The position numbers were made by a program, and so were the translations under genes. This document shows, piece after piece, positions 22,900 through 32,228 of a stretch of DNA of 64,000 nucleotides. The notes under the pieces are model-generated. The model did not search any database. It was not told the origin of the DNA and saw nothing but the letters and a program-made list of their open reading frames with translations. The stretch lies in assembly GCA_009801085.1 (NCBI GenBank), contig VNWV01000009.1, forward strand, positions 62,001 to 126,000, read 5' to 3'. This DNA comes from Lasiodiplodia sp. COLG20. Its lineage: Eukaryota > Ascomycota > Dothideomycetes > Botryosphaeriales > Botryosphaeriaceae. Within the stretch, counting starts at the first letter, position 1; each line of letters begins with the position of its first letter.

Positions 22900-25035
22900 C
22901 TACCAGTCAACAGGATCTAAGAGGGTAAGGGCGTCGAAGAGGGTATCATCATTGCCTGCTCGGGGCTCCAAACTGGGGTGATTTTCCAATGTGTCCGATG
23001 CTCGACTCGCACGGCGGTCATGGGAAGGAACCATTCGTGGTTGGGTGAATTGATCGATCCAGATTGCCGATGTGCTTGCTTGAGTGATATGCTGTGTGGC
23101 CTGATTCGCACTGGTGTGTGATACCATTACTGGTGCATCACTTGAGGATAGTTCAGTTTGTGAAAGGTTCTCCATCCTGCTGGGAAAGGATCTGTTGTTC
23201 TGCCACAGTCCCTCAAGGCTGCCTCGTAGCTTTTCGCAGATGGTGCTGCTGTAGGAGGGGTTGTCATTCAAGAGCCTATTTCGAACGGAGAATCGTTGTT
23301 CAAACAAGGAAAGGTAGGTCTCTGAAACCGTGGGGAGGTGTTGAGGCCCGAGAATGTCGATCTGCCTGGAAGCGACTCTCAATGCATTGTCCATTTTCTG
23401 CTCAAGCTGAGAATCATAGAAGGGGTCATTTGTTGCTAATGCTTTCCTTGACTTCAGCGAGAATATGATACTTCCAAAAGCAAGTGAAAAGTTGAGGATC
23501 TGCGGTGAGATGGCTACCTTGGAAGGTTCTCCGCGAAAGATGGCCTGACATTGAGTCGGCAGTTGTTCGACCCATCCTTCGATGCTGTTGATGACCTGAG
23601 GAGTAGGGTATCCTGGTAAATCTTCAGGTGGCTCGGTTATCATGTCATTCAATACACAAACCAAAACTGCAAATTGGTTGAAGGTGCTTGAAACATGCCC
23701 CGGAGAGTGAAGGCCAGGGGAGGCGATGGCTAAGCCTCGATGTGGTTGCCATGGCTCCCATTCTTCAATTCCGTTTGGCTCCAAAGCTGTCAGGCATATG
23801 TCCGAGCGCCGTAGATATGGTCGTCGGTTCAGACGGGCGGCAATCAAAGTCTCCAGTATAAAGCATCCAAGGACAGTTCGACTCTGGTTGTCATCGTATA
23901 TTCCATGACTCAGGCCCGCTCTACGAGCAATGTGCCCAAGGTCAACGGCAAGATAGACGGCTTGTCCGACGTACAGCCATGCTTTTGCCCAGGACTTGCA
24001 CCCCATGTGTAGGAGAGCGAGAATCAAGAGTGCCCGGACATCATCAATGTCCCGTTCTAGCTGGTCGTTCGTAATCAAACTTTCTGCTTCATCACGAAGC
24101 TGATTACAGATCTGACTTCTTTGGTCATCGGGAAGAGACAGCGCAGAAGATTGGCTGCTCTGAGCGGTGTGGGCCAAGATCGCCCAGAGGAGTTTGCGTT
24201 CACCGCGTGTGATTGGGTCTTTGGAACCCGCAGTAGTTTGGTTTGCCAGGAGATGTGCTGTACGGAGACATTCATGTCTTTGAACAATTGGAAACCAGCA
24301 GTGTGTATTGGTAAAGTAAATTTCAAGGAGGTGGAACCAATTAGGGGGGAGAGATGCAGTATTGTCCTTCGGTTGTGCTGGTTCGAGGGGCTCCTGTGCT
24401 GGTGCGGGGCAAGACGTCTGTTGCTGTTCGGGTGGTGAATCTGGAACACTTACCCGTATCGGATAATTGGTGGCCGGCGGTGATGGTGGGGCAGGACTGC
24501 TTGCAGCAACTTCTTCTGCTGATGGTATTGCCGAAATTGCTTCCTCGAACTTGGCATCCAAAGTATCTCCGGAAGCCTCTTCTCCTTCGGTTTGCCCCGC
24601 AAGCAGGACTTTTTCCAATTCTTTCAAAACTGCACTCTGGCGCCAAGACTCCAGTAGTGCCGCAACTGGTGAAGAGCCCTGAAACGTATTTGGCGACGAG
24701 TACGATATTCGAGGCGCCGGAGCTTGGCCTTGCAGTAAACCAGCAACAAATTGATCGCTGCCTTTGATCGAACGGAACACCAGCCCCAGGGCAAGCTCCA
24801 ATGCTCTCACGTAACCCGTTGGTAGTCCGCGTTTTTTCTTGAAATTGTAAACGCATTCCCGGCCCTCCTCGGTACATGCACGACAAACAGGCTGCTGACC
24901 ATCGCAGCGGTCTTTCCTTCTTCGGCATTCTTCGCAAGCTTGCGAGACCCTTTTTCTCTTCCGCTGGCGTGGCTCTTCCTCGTCGCTTGCTTCGTAGGGA
25001 GGCTGGGTTCTTTGTCGCGTCCGTGCTGTTGCCAT
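22900..25035 (-). CDS. Zn2Cys6 transcription factor, QutA-like activator candidate
   Basis: Single exon, 711 aa, nuclear. The binuclear zinc cluster is at Cys34, 37, 44, 51, 54, 61 (C-X2-C-X6-C-X6-C-X2-C-X6-C), followed by the linker KKRGLPTGYVRALELAL. The KKRG.xTGY.R.LE linker is also the hallmark that follows the zinc cluster in QutA/QA-1F quinate activators. The middle region (about 235-520) carries a fungal-specific transcription factor domain (FTNTHCWFPIVQRHE, CFILETLIAARLNRRPYLR). It is transcribed divergently from the QutR-like gene with a 410-bp shared promoter, the arrangement expected for an activator/repressor pair. The QutA assignment rests on linker similarity and neighbours, not on an alignment. 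It may regulate the enzymes at 28620-31922. Confidence 0.8.
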   Translation of the reverse strand: MATARTRQRTQPPYEASDEEEPRQRKRKRVSQACEECRRRKDRCDGQQPVCRACTEEGRECVYNFKKKRGLPTGYVRALELALGLVFRSIKGSDQFVAGLLQGQAPAPRISYSSPNTFQGSSPVAALLESWRQSAVLKELEKVLLAGQTEGEEASGDTLDAKFEEAISAIPSAEEVAASSPAPPSPPATNYPIRVSVPDSPPEQQQTSCPAPAQEPLEPAQPKDNTASLPPNWFHLLEIYFTNTHCWFPIVQRHECLRTAHLLANQTTAGSKDPITRGERKLLWAILAHTAQSSQSSALSLPDDQRSQICNQLRDEAESLITNDQLERDIDDVRALLILALLHMGCKSWAKAWLYVGQAVYLAVDLGHIARRAGLSHGIYDDNQSRTVLGCFILETLIAARLNRRPYLRRSDICLTALEPNGIEEWEPWQPHRGLAIASPGLHSPGHVSSTFNQFAVLVCVLNDMITEPPEDLPGYPTPQVINSIEGWVEQLPTQCQAIFRGEPSKVAISPQILNFSLAFGSIIFSLKSRKALATNDPFYDSQLEQKMDNALRVASRQIDILGPQHLPTVSETYLSLFEQRFSVRNRLLNDNPSYSSTICEKLRGSLEGLWQNNRSFPSRMENLSQTELSSSDAPVMVSHTSANQATQHITQASTSAIWIDQFTQPRMVPSHDRRASRASDTLENHPSLEPRAGNDDTLFDALTLLDPVDW

Positions 25036-25445
25036 GATAAGGACTTACCCGATTGCTGAATCCGACCCGTTTGTGAAATGTTCCTCAAGCGATGGTGTTG
25101 ACAGTATCGTGTGTGGAGACGGGCGGGGAAATCTTATCCGCCAAAATGCGGGGTTTCGGCCAAGACGGATACTTTTTAACCGCTCTTCGGCCCTTCCCAC
25201 CACCTCACCAACACCTCGGCAGCTAAAGACACTGGAGAATGAGAGAGACTGTGGTTTTTCTGCTCTATCTCCCAGGTAAGTCCTGAGAACAATCGAAGAC
25301 GGCGACCGGCGTATATGCCCCCCGAGCTGGCCCCAGCCCGTACCCCTGCCCACTTGCAGGATATGACGTATACTCCCAACCAATAGCACCGGCAAAAATA
25401 CAACGAGCACATTTACAACACAACTCATTCATCCACCAATCGAAA
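25036..25445. promoter_or_regulatory. Bidirectional promoter of the QutA-like / QutR-like pair
   Basis: 410 bp separating two divergent start codons. It contains TTATCC at 25134-25139, which matches one arm of the palindromic QUTA site as I recall it (GGRTAARYRYTTATCC); the other arm is poorly matched. Pyrimidine-rich tracts precede the QutR-like start. A shared promoter would let activator and repressor levels be set together. Confidence 0.5.
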
Positions 25446-27906
25446 ATGTCGTCAGAATCCAGAAGTTGCAGCCCGCAGGCAGACGATGCATCAATCGTTC
25501 TCGTCGGTCTTCGCGGGACTGGAAAATCCACCCTGGGGGTAATGGCAGCAAGTGCATTGGGCTACGCCTTGGTCGATTCCGACCGATACTTCTTTCAGCG
25601 CACTGGGTTATCACGAGTAGCGTACAAGAACACGCACGGGGCAGAGGAATATCGTCGTCAAGAAATCGAGATGACACGTTCCATGCTTCTCGAGAAGCCG
25701 TCCAAGGCCATCATCGTATGCGGGCCTGGGTCTGTGGAAGGTACAGGCCAACGCTTGCTTTCGGAATTCGCCAGGACGCATCCTGTGATTTTTGTCGACC
25801 GCGAGACGAAAGAGATTCAAAGATGCATCGGGTCATGCAGTCTCGAGGTTATTACCAATTTGGTGGAACAGAGTGGCCCAGTGTACCGATCGATATCCAA
25901 CCTCGAATTCTTCAACGTGGACCAACGGACTGTCTACGACGGCAACATACCAGAAGAAATTCCAGCTTCCCTGGTTTTGAAGAAAGTGGAACGCGATTTC
26001 CTTCAATTCCTTTCAAGAGTCGAAAACAGAATCATTCGTACTTCGGTTGGATTAGGATCATACGGCATCAGAGGTGGACGATTGGAATTGGATGACTTTT
26101 GCTACACTTTGAATCTGCTGATTTCGGATACATCTAGATTGATGCCGAAACTGTGCAAAACAGACCTATCCGTTGATGCCGTCAGCCTGATTCTGGAAGC
26201 TCCATCAGAAGTCGGGGAGAAGGCTTTTGGTCGGCTGGCGAGATCAATAAGCAAAGAGCTCAATTTAGTTAGAAGGATGTTCCAACTCCCAGTCACACTA
26301 GACATCCAACTTCCAATCGCACCATCCAACTGGACTCGGCAAAATGAAGCTCTCTACTGCAACCTACTCCAATTCGCACTTCGCCTGTGCCCGGAAATCC
26401 TTTGCGTGGACCTGCGCCTCGATGATGAAAGGATAACGAAACTCTTGCAGTCCAGAGGCTCATCAAAAATCATGGGGCATTACTACGACCCTGACCCAGG
26501 ATCCAACGGATGGTGTGGCCAGTCCCGGCAGAGAATCCTACGTCGTGCTGAGGAACTGGGATGCGACATCGTCCGCCTGTGCCAGCCGGCCAAGTCAGCG
26601 AATGACAACGTCTCAGTGCAGCAGATCAGGGCGGCACGGGAAGAGCGAGGACGTAGCCGCGTGCCACTGATCGCCTATAACACTGGCGAACTGGGCCGCA
26701 TGTCGTGTTGCTTCAACCCCATCCTTACCCCCGTCACGCACCCTATTCTTCGGACCTACAGCTCCACCGCATCCTCAGACCACCTGCTCACCGTAGCCGA
26801 AGCTCAAAACGCTCTCTTCTCATCCTTTGTCCTCGACCAGATGCACTTCGGTATCATCGGCGCCGACATCGCCTGGAGCCTTTCACCGACCATGCACAAC
26901 GCCGCCTTCAAGCTCCTGGGTATGCCGCACGAATACACCCTGATTCAGCGCTCATCCCTAGATGACCTGGACGCCTTGGCCCACGATCCGCACTTCGGTG
27001 GTGCAAGCATCACCATGCCGTTCAAGCAAGAGATCATTCCATTCCTTGACACACTGAGCCCCGAGGCGCGGGCCATCGGCGCCGTGAACACCTTGGTTCC
27101 CGTCCGCCTGACAGCGTCCGGCTCGAAGCTTGGACGCAATCGAGCAGGCCCCGTGCATGCACTGCACGGAGAAAACACGGACTGGAAAGGCATCATCACC
27201 TGCATTCGCCGCAGCCTGTCGCCTATTAACGCGGTGAAACCTCTTTCCACGGCACTGGTCTTTGGCGCTGGCGGAATGGCACGAGCAGCCCTTTTCGCGC
27301 TGGTTCGGCTCGGCGTCCGGAACGTCTTCATCTACAACCGCACGAGGGAGCATGCAGAGGCCATGGCCAGGCATTTTCAGGGACAGACACTGATAACGGA
27401 GTCTAGGAAGCAGGTGCACGTGCGGCTTGGACGTGACAGCGGCGAAGCGATGGCAGTTGGCACAGAGACTGCAGAAGGCCTGCACTGCTCGCTACACATC
27501 CTACCATCGTTGGGACCGTGGCCGGAAGCTTTCCACCCGCCATCGATTATTGTGTCTTGCGTGCCTGGCGTTGCTGAGAACAGGTCGTCGACGGACCTGA
27601 CTCTTCCGCCAGACTGGTTTGGAAGTCACAATGGGGGCGTACTGGTTGAGGTATGTATCTATATGAATACGGAAGAAATATGGATATGATGTACTAATGT
27701 CTGCACAGTTGGCATACGACACTCTGGAAACTCCATTGGCGAAGCAAGCACGGGAGAGAAGTAAACAGGGGTGGATCGTGGTCGACGCGCTGCAGACGCT
27801 GCCGGAACAAGCAATATGGCAGTTTGAGCTATTCACCGGAAGGAAGGCACCTCGGAAGTTGATGCGCACGGAGGTATTCAAGAGGTACAAAGGGACAGTC
27901 GGGTGA
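25446..27906 (+). CDS. qutR: QutR-like quinate repressor (AROM C-terminal-half homologue)
   Basis: Likely a non-catalytic repressor that senses quinate/shikimate metabolites and restrains the QutA-type activator. Two exons (25446-27650, 27709-27906) give 800 aa. Domains in order: shikimate-kinase-like (1-about 170) with P-loop GLRGTGKST (21-29); type I 3-dehydroquinase-like (about 195-445) ending in the family strand NPILTPVTHPIL; shikimate-dehydrogenase-like (about 468-800) with SLSPTMHN, TMPFKQE, GENTDW and the Rossmann loop VFGAGGMARAA. The two N-terminal AROM domains (dehydroquinate synthase, EPSP synthase) are absent, as in known QutR. In the dehydroquinase domain the catalytic His is Tyr347 (GHYYD) and the Schiff-base Lys is Arg377 (DIVRL), so that domain cannot work as an enzyme. 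The SDH domain keeps its Lys/Asp pair. Confidence 0.88.
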
Positions 27907-28619
27907 AGGTCAAACACAGCGGATGTAAGTAAACGTTGAGCGGAAAATGTCTTTGGCCTCTCTTGACCGGGTGCATGGAGTAGAATTACTCCGTAGGGTG
28001 ACTTTGCAGGCGTTCGGACGGAGACAAGAAAGCCATGAGCCAACCTTGGGTAAATTATCAAACCTAACTCTTTTTTCGCAGAAACCCCCCAAACCCAAAT
28101 TTTAGACCGTGCATGTTGGTCTTCTCTGCCACAAAATGTTATAATCGACATCTATAGGCTCAGCTGTTACTATAGTAGTAAGAAATCAGTTAGATTTTAA
28201 TTTTGTTGAAGTTCTGCTGCAGTGAAAAGATGGTAGATTTTGGTGAGGAAGTTGGGTTTGGCCGACGATTGTTGGGTTTGGCCGGCCATAATTGGGTTTG
28301 GTTTGGTAATTGCCGCATAATTTGTCATCACAGAGGACTCTTTTGGCCTTGTCCGTGCTTTACCATGCTGAGTCAAAAGCTGTAACAGCGGGATGGCGGA
28401 CACCATGAAGATCACGGAAAAGACAATTGAAACAATTCCTTTTCCCATAAGTTTCCCGGAAGTGCATTTAGCCGTCTTGCGCATTGCTTCAAAGATGGTC
28501 CTAGACATTGGAGATGGATAACATTAACTCACGCGCTCCTTTGTGACTCACGCGCCCCATTTGACACAACCGAAAGTTTGATCCAATCCCAAACACTCCA
28601 GCATCGACACTCAAGAACC
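27907..28619. other. Intergenic: 3' flank of QutR-like gene and promoter of first dehydrogenase
   Basis: Contains a short tandem repeat (28251-28306) and a GGATAA hexamer at 28516-28521, a possible QUTA half-site about 100 bp before the start codon. A minus-strand frame at 28508-28197 (103 codons, one hydrophobic segment) is the only candidate small gene; I do not support it without expression evidence. Confidence 0.45.
28251..28306. repeat. Three-copy 20-bp tandem repeat
   Basis: The decamer GTTGGGTTTG recurs at 28251, 28271 and (as ATTGGGTTTG) 28291, exactly 20 bp apart, with partly conserved spacers (GCCGACGATT, GCCGGCCATA). It lies about 320-370 bp upstream of the first dehydrogenase gene. 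Function unknown; it could be a protein-binding array or a young minisatellite. Confidence 0.75.
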
Positions 28620-29522
28620 ATGGGCGAACAACCGCCGAATGAATCCGGCTCTGCACCGGAAGACCAGTGCACGAAGCGGAACTTCTACATCTTCGGCCAC
28701 AATATTTCCCATTCGCTATCCCCAGCCTTGCACAATGCAGGGTTCAAGGAGCTCGGACTACCCCACCACTACTCAATCCACCAAAGCGAAGCAGTAGACG
28801 AATCGGTCGAACAACTTATCAACCGTCCAGACTTCGGGGGCGCTTCGGTCACCTACCCGCACAAGCTCCAGGTCGGCAAACTGCTCTCATCCCTCACTCG
28901 GAGCGCAGAAAGCATTGGTGCAGTCAACACAATTGTGGTGCGAGAGTCGAACGGACAACGGGCTCTGGAGGGAGACAATACAGATTGGCTTGGTATCAAG
29001 TCCTGCATCGAGCGGAGCAAAGTCGGGAACTTCCAGTTCATATCCGCTCTCATTCTGGGAGCCGGTGGTGCCGCTCGCGCGGCCTGCTACGCCGTGCAGA
29101 CTCTGGGCGTCTCCGAGATTGTGGTCGTCAACAGGACGAAGGAGAAAGCTGTCCAGATGATGCAGAATTTCCCTGGTACGCCATTCCGCGTCTATGGCAG
29201 CTTGGAAGAGCTGGCGAAGGAGAAACGACATTCATTCTTCTTGATTGTTCCGTGCATTCCGGCCGACGATCTGACAGAGGAGAAAATTCCCAAGGAGATC
29301 TTTTCCGAGGGGGCACCGGGAGTGCTGGTTGAGATGGCTTACCGCCCGCAGGTAACGGGCATGATGAAGGTGGCTGGGGCAATGGATGGATGGAAGGTTT
29401 TCCGTGGGACTGACGTGCTCGAGGAGCAGGCCTATGCACAGTTCACCCTGTGGACTGGGAAGCCTGCACCTGTTTCGGCAATGCGGGAGGGGATGCATGC
29501 AGCTGTTGCAGCCAGGACGTAG
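28620..29522 (+). CDS. Shikimate/quinate dehydrogenase family enzyme, NRT-type (QutB-like)
   Basis: NAD(P)-dependent oxidation of shikimate to 3-dehydroshikimate and/or quinate to 3-dehydroquinate, cytosolic. Single exon, 300 aa from the ATG at 28620. The substrate-binding Ser-x-Ser is in SHSLSPALHN (31-39); catalytic Lys82 is in VTYPHK and catalytic Asp122 in GDNTDW. The glycine loop LGAGGAARAA is followed by VVVNRTKEKA, whose NRT motif usually contacts the NADP 2'-phosphate. The C-terminal helix pair (EEQAYAQFTLWTGKPAP) matches the end of the family. It sits between the QutR-like gene and a 3-dehydroshikimate dehydratase on the same strand, which supports a catabolic rather than biosynthetic role, since fungi make shikimate with the AROM polypeptide. 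Confidence 0.88.
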   Translation: MGEQPPNESGSAPEDQCTKRNFYIFGHNISHSLSPALHNAGFKELGLPHHYSIHQSEAVDESVEQLINRPDFGGASVTYPHKLQVGKLLSSLTRSAESIGAVNTIVVRESNGQRALEGDNTDWLGIKSCIERSKVGNFQFISALILGAGGAARAACYAVQTLGVSEIVVVNRTKEKAVQMMQNFPGTPFRVYGSLEELAKEKRHSFFLIVPCIPADDLTEEKIPKEIFSEGAPGVLVEMAYRPQVTGMMKVAGAMDGWKVFRGTDVLEEQAYAQFTLWTGKPAPVSAMREGMHAAVAART

Positions 29523-29868
29523 ATCGTATTCGTCACGAATCCTTTACTTTCTCCCAAATAATCACCAATTGCATATCCGTCGTTTGTAACAGTTCCACCA
29601 ATAAAAACAAAGGCTTTTGCAGCACACCAATGAATCTCTCAGTCTACCAGGTCAACCACCGGTTATCATGTTTGCTTTCGTTCACCCGCAGGCCACCTTT
29701 CCGACCACTTTCCCCCCGCACAGAATCCTTTTCCGCTTAAAGTAACCCCACCACCCCCCGCTTTTATTGAGCTGAGCAACACCACCAGCTTTGCGTCAGC
29801 CCAGCCCGACCTTAAACTTCACCACTGTCAGTTCCCAAGCCCAATTCACCACCCCCAAGGCAGAAACC
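29523..29868. other. Intergenic, 346 bp
   Basis: 3' flank of the dehydrogenase and promoter of the dehydratase. Pyrimidine/C-rich tract (29740-29760) and CACC-rich stretch just before the start codon, common in fungal core promoters. No other feature seen. Confidence 0.5.
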
Positions 29869-30900
29869 ATGACGACGTTCCGCCCAGCAATCGCATCCAT
29901 GTCCCTCGGCCGCGCCTGGCTGCACAATTTCGACAACAAGCTCCACCAGGCCGCGGCCCACGGCTTCGAAGGCATCGAAATCTTCTACGAAGACCTCGAA
30001 TATCTTGCGAAGGACCTCGCAAGCATATCTGACGCCCCGACTCCAGACCAGCTCCTCCGCGCGGCCGAGCACGCGCGTCAGCTCTGCAACACCCTACACC
30101 TCACCATCATCGGCCTCCAGCCCTTTATGCACTACGAAGGCCTGGTCGACCGCGACCAGCATCGCCAGCGCATCGAGAGGGCGAAGCTGTGGTTCCGGCT
30201 CGCGCACGCCCTCGGCACGCAGACGATCCAGATCCCGGCCAACTTTCTGCCGAAGGAGCAGTTGGTGGATGATATTGCGGTCGCGGTCGCTGACATGCGC
30301 GAGATCGCTGACTTGGGCGCCCAAGAGCAGCCGCCCTTGCGGTTCGCGTACGAGAATCTCTGTTGGGGAACGCATGTCGATACGTGGGAGAAGGCGTGGG
30401 AGGTGGTGCGGCTCGTCGACCGGCCGAACTTTGGCGTCTGTCTCGATACGTTTAACATTGCCGGACGTGTCTGGGGTGATCCCGCGGCGCCGGATGGGAA
30501 GACGCCGAATGCGGATCGTGAGTTGCAGGAGTCGATGGAACGCATGGTGAAGGAGGTTGATGTGGAGAAAGTGTTTTATATACAGGTGGTGGATGCGGAG
30601 CGCATGGAGTCGCCGCTTGTCGAGGGGCATCCGTTCTATGTGGAGGGGAACCCGGCAAGGATGAATTGGTCAAGGAATGCGCGGGCGTTTATTTACGAAG
30701 AGGATCGTGGGGCTTATTTGCCGGTGGAGCAGGTTGCGAGCACTATTATAGAGGGCTTGGGGTATAAGGGGTTTGTCTCAATGGAGCTCTTCTCCCGGAC
30801 GATGGCGGAGGAGGGGGAGGAAGTGCCTGCGGAGCATGCGAGGAGGGGGGCTGCGGCTTGGAAGAAGCTCGAGCAACGTCTGGGATTGAACAAGACATGA
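29869..30900 (+). CDS. qutC: 3-dehydroshikimate dehydratase (QutC/Qa-4 type)
   Basis: Converts 3-dehydroshikimate to protocatechuate, the step that commits quinate/shikimate to catabolism. Single exon, 343 aa from the ATG at 29869, close to Qa-4 (about 359 aa). It has the TIM-barrel sugar-phosphate-isomerase-like fold, with metal ligands in order Glu162 (AYENLCWG), Asp193 (CLDTFNIAG), Gln239 (YIQVVDAE) and Glu306 (SMELFS). The N-terminal motif FRPAIASMSLGRAW and the FEGIEIFYEDLEYLA strand are typical of the fungal enzymes. An in-frame upstream extension to 29791 lacks an ATG and is not family-like. The very GC-rich third positions suggest good expression. The gene is flanked by two dehydrogenases that can supply its substrate. 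Confidence 0.92.
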   Translation: MTTFRPAIASMSLGRAWLHNFDNKLHQAAAHGFEGIEIFYEDLEYLAKDLASISDAPTPDQLLRAAEHARQLCNTLHLTIIGLQPFMHYEGLVDRDQHRQRIERAKLWFRLAHALGTQTIQIPANFLPKEQLVDDIAVAVADMREIADLGAQEQPPLRFAYENLCWGTHVDTWEKAWEVVRLVDRPNFGVCLDTFNIAGRVWGDPAAPDGKTPNADRELQESMERMVKEVDVEKVFYIQVVDAERMESPLVEGHPFYVEGNPARMNWSRNARAFIYEEDRGAYLPVEQVASTIIEGLGYKGFVSMELFSRTMAEEGEEVPAEHARRGAAAWKKLEQRLGLNKT

Positions 30901-31001
30901 ATGTCTGAGTAGAATAGAAATCTCATTGTTTAACATCAGCACAACTGAAGATTTCAGATTGGCATTGAATCGTTATATACCAGCATCATATCCTGGTAAG
31001 C

Positions 31002-31922
31002 TCAAAAATTGATTGCAGGACTTGCGTCAGCGGACTCCAGCAGCACTTTCCACGCCCCTTCTCGGTTCAACCTCTTCACCCTCTCTTCGCCCGCCCATAG
31101 ACGCCACTGCTCTTCAATCTGGTACCCAATCACGTGCGTTCCCTCAACCGTAAACCACCCCAGTCCCTCAGCCAGCTTTATCATCCTCGTTCTCCTCGGC
31201 TTGAAACACATATCCAACAAAACACCCTTCGTCTCTCTCGACAGAAAGTCTTCCAGACACGCCTTCACCAGAAGCTCGCTCTCAGTCGCCGGCTCGAAAT
31301 CCGGCACCGTACCAACAACGTAGTACGGCGTATCAAGCCCCTTCGCCTGCTCCAAACTCGTGACGTGCACTATCGCCGGCGGCGAAGCCAACCTCTGCGC
31401 ATCCCGCACCAGATCCCGCACCTCGCCCTCGTCCCGATTGAGCACGTAGACAGCTCCGCAGCCCAGATGCGCACTCAACGCATACAACGCCGCCCGGCTC
31501 GCGCCCCCCGCGCCGACGATCAGCGCCGGTGCTCCTTCGCTCCCCGCACCATCATCCCCCTTCTCCAACAAACACCCCTTCACGCCTAGCCAATCCGTGT
31601 TCGTCCCGCGGAGCTGGCCGGAGGCGTCGCGGTACACGTTGTTGCAGGCGCCGATGATGGTGGCTAGCTCGTCGGTGCCGTCGAGGTGGGGCATGATGGT
31701 TTGCTTGTACGGCATTGTGACGACGAGGCCGGGTGTGGAGGGGTTGCGGCCCAGGGCGGCTGCTTCGTCGATGGTTGCGCATTCGGTGCTGTGAAAGGTC
31801 CAGGGGAGGTTGAGGGAGTGGGCGATGTGGTTGTGCATGGGTGGGGCGATGGAGTGGGTTACGCCGATGCCGACGAGGTGGAGGGTTCGAGGCTGGGCGT
31901 CGTGTGGAGTTTGGGTGGCCAT
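31002..31922 (-). CDS. Shikimate/quinate dehydrogenase family enzyme, NRD-type
   Basis: Second AroE-fold dehydrogenase of the cluster, single exon, 306 aa, converging on the dehydratase gene. Catalytic Lys73 (TMPYKQT) and Asp110 (GTNTDW) are present, as is the glycine loop VGAGGASRAA. Two positions differ from the 28620 enzyme. The substrate Ser-x-Ser reads THSIAPPMH, so the second Ser is Ala. The cofactor motif reads VLNRDEGE, where Asp replaces the Thr of NRT and would disfavour the NADP phosphate, suggesting NAD+. Together these suggest a different substrate or cofactor preference, for example quinate with NAD+ for catabolism. The true substrate cannot be fixed from sequence. GC-rich coding bias resembles the neighbouring dehydratase. 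Confidence 0.85.
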   Translation of the reverse strand: MATQTPHDAQPRTLHLVGIGVTHSIAPPMHNHIAHSLNLPWTFHSTECATIDEAAALGRNPSTPGLVVTMPYKQTIMPHLDGTDELATIIGACNNVYRDASGQLRGTNTDWLGVKGCLLEKGDDGAGSEGAPALIVGAGGASRAALYALSAHLGCGAVYVLNRDEGEVRDLVRDAQRLASPPAIVHVTSLEQAKGLDTPYYVVGTVPDFEPATESELLVKACLEDFLSRETKGVLLDMCFKPRRTRMIKLAEGLGWFTVEGTHVIGYQIEEQWRLWAGEERVKRLNREGAWKVLLESADASPAINF

Positions 31923-32228
31923 TGGGAGGGAGCAGCTGGTGCTGAGGTGTATACGGTGGAGATTCAGAAGGCGGTATAGCGGTGGAATAGTTCAGCAAAT
32001 TATGGGATGTTCGAATTCGAAATTCTGTGTTACGGATATGGAGAAGTATTACATCATATCGGAGGGAGATGGCGGCGGTAAAGGCATTACCCGCCGGTTG
32101 ACGAATATCATGAAGACGGCCGTAACTTTAGTTGAATCAGTATTCGTTACCTAATACAAAGTAATTGCCCAAGAAGACCAACCATACAACGCCGGAAGAA
32201 TGTTAACGGTGTCAAAAGGAGCAATGAC
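31923..32228. other. Intergenic, 306 bp
   Basis: Promoter of the leftward NRD-type dehydrogenase and 3' flank of the DUF3433 locus. No frame or motif worth naming. Confidence 0.45.

Noticed and set aside
25446..27906. Pentafunctional AROM biosynthetic protein
   Set aside because: The dehydroquinate synthase and EPSP synthase domains are absent and the dehydroquinase catalytic His and Lys are replaced; QutR-type repressor fits better.
28197..28508. 103-codon minus frame with one hydrophobic segment
   Set aside because: It covers the tandem repeat and promoter of the dehydrogenase; no homology could be recognised and no start context supports it.
30005..30630. Long frames on both strands inside the dehydratase gene
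   Set aside because: Shadow frames caused by very GC-rich third codon positions of the real gene at 29869-30900.
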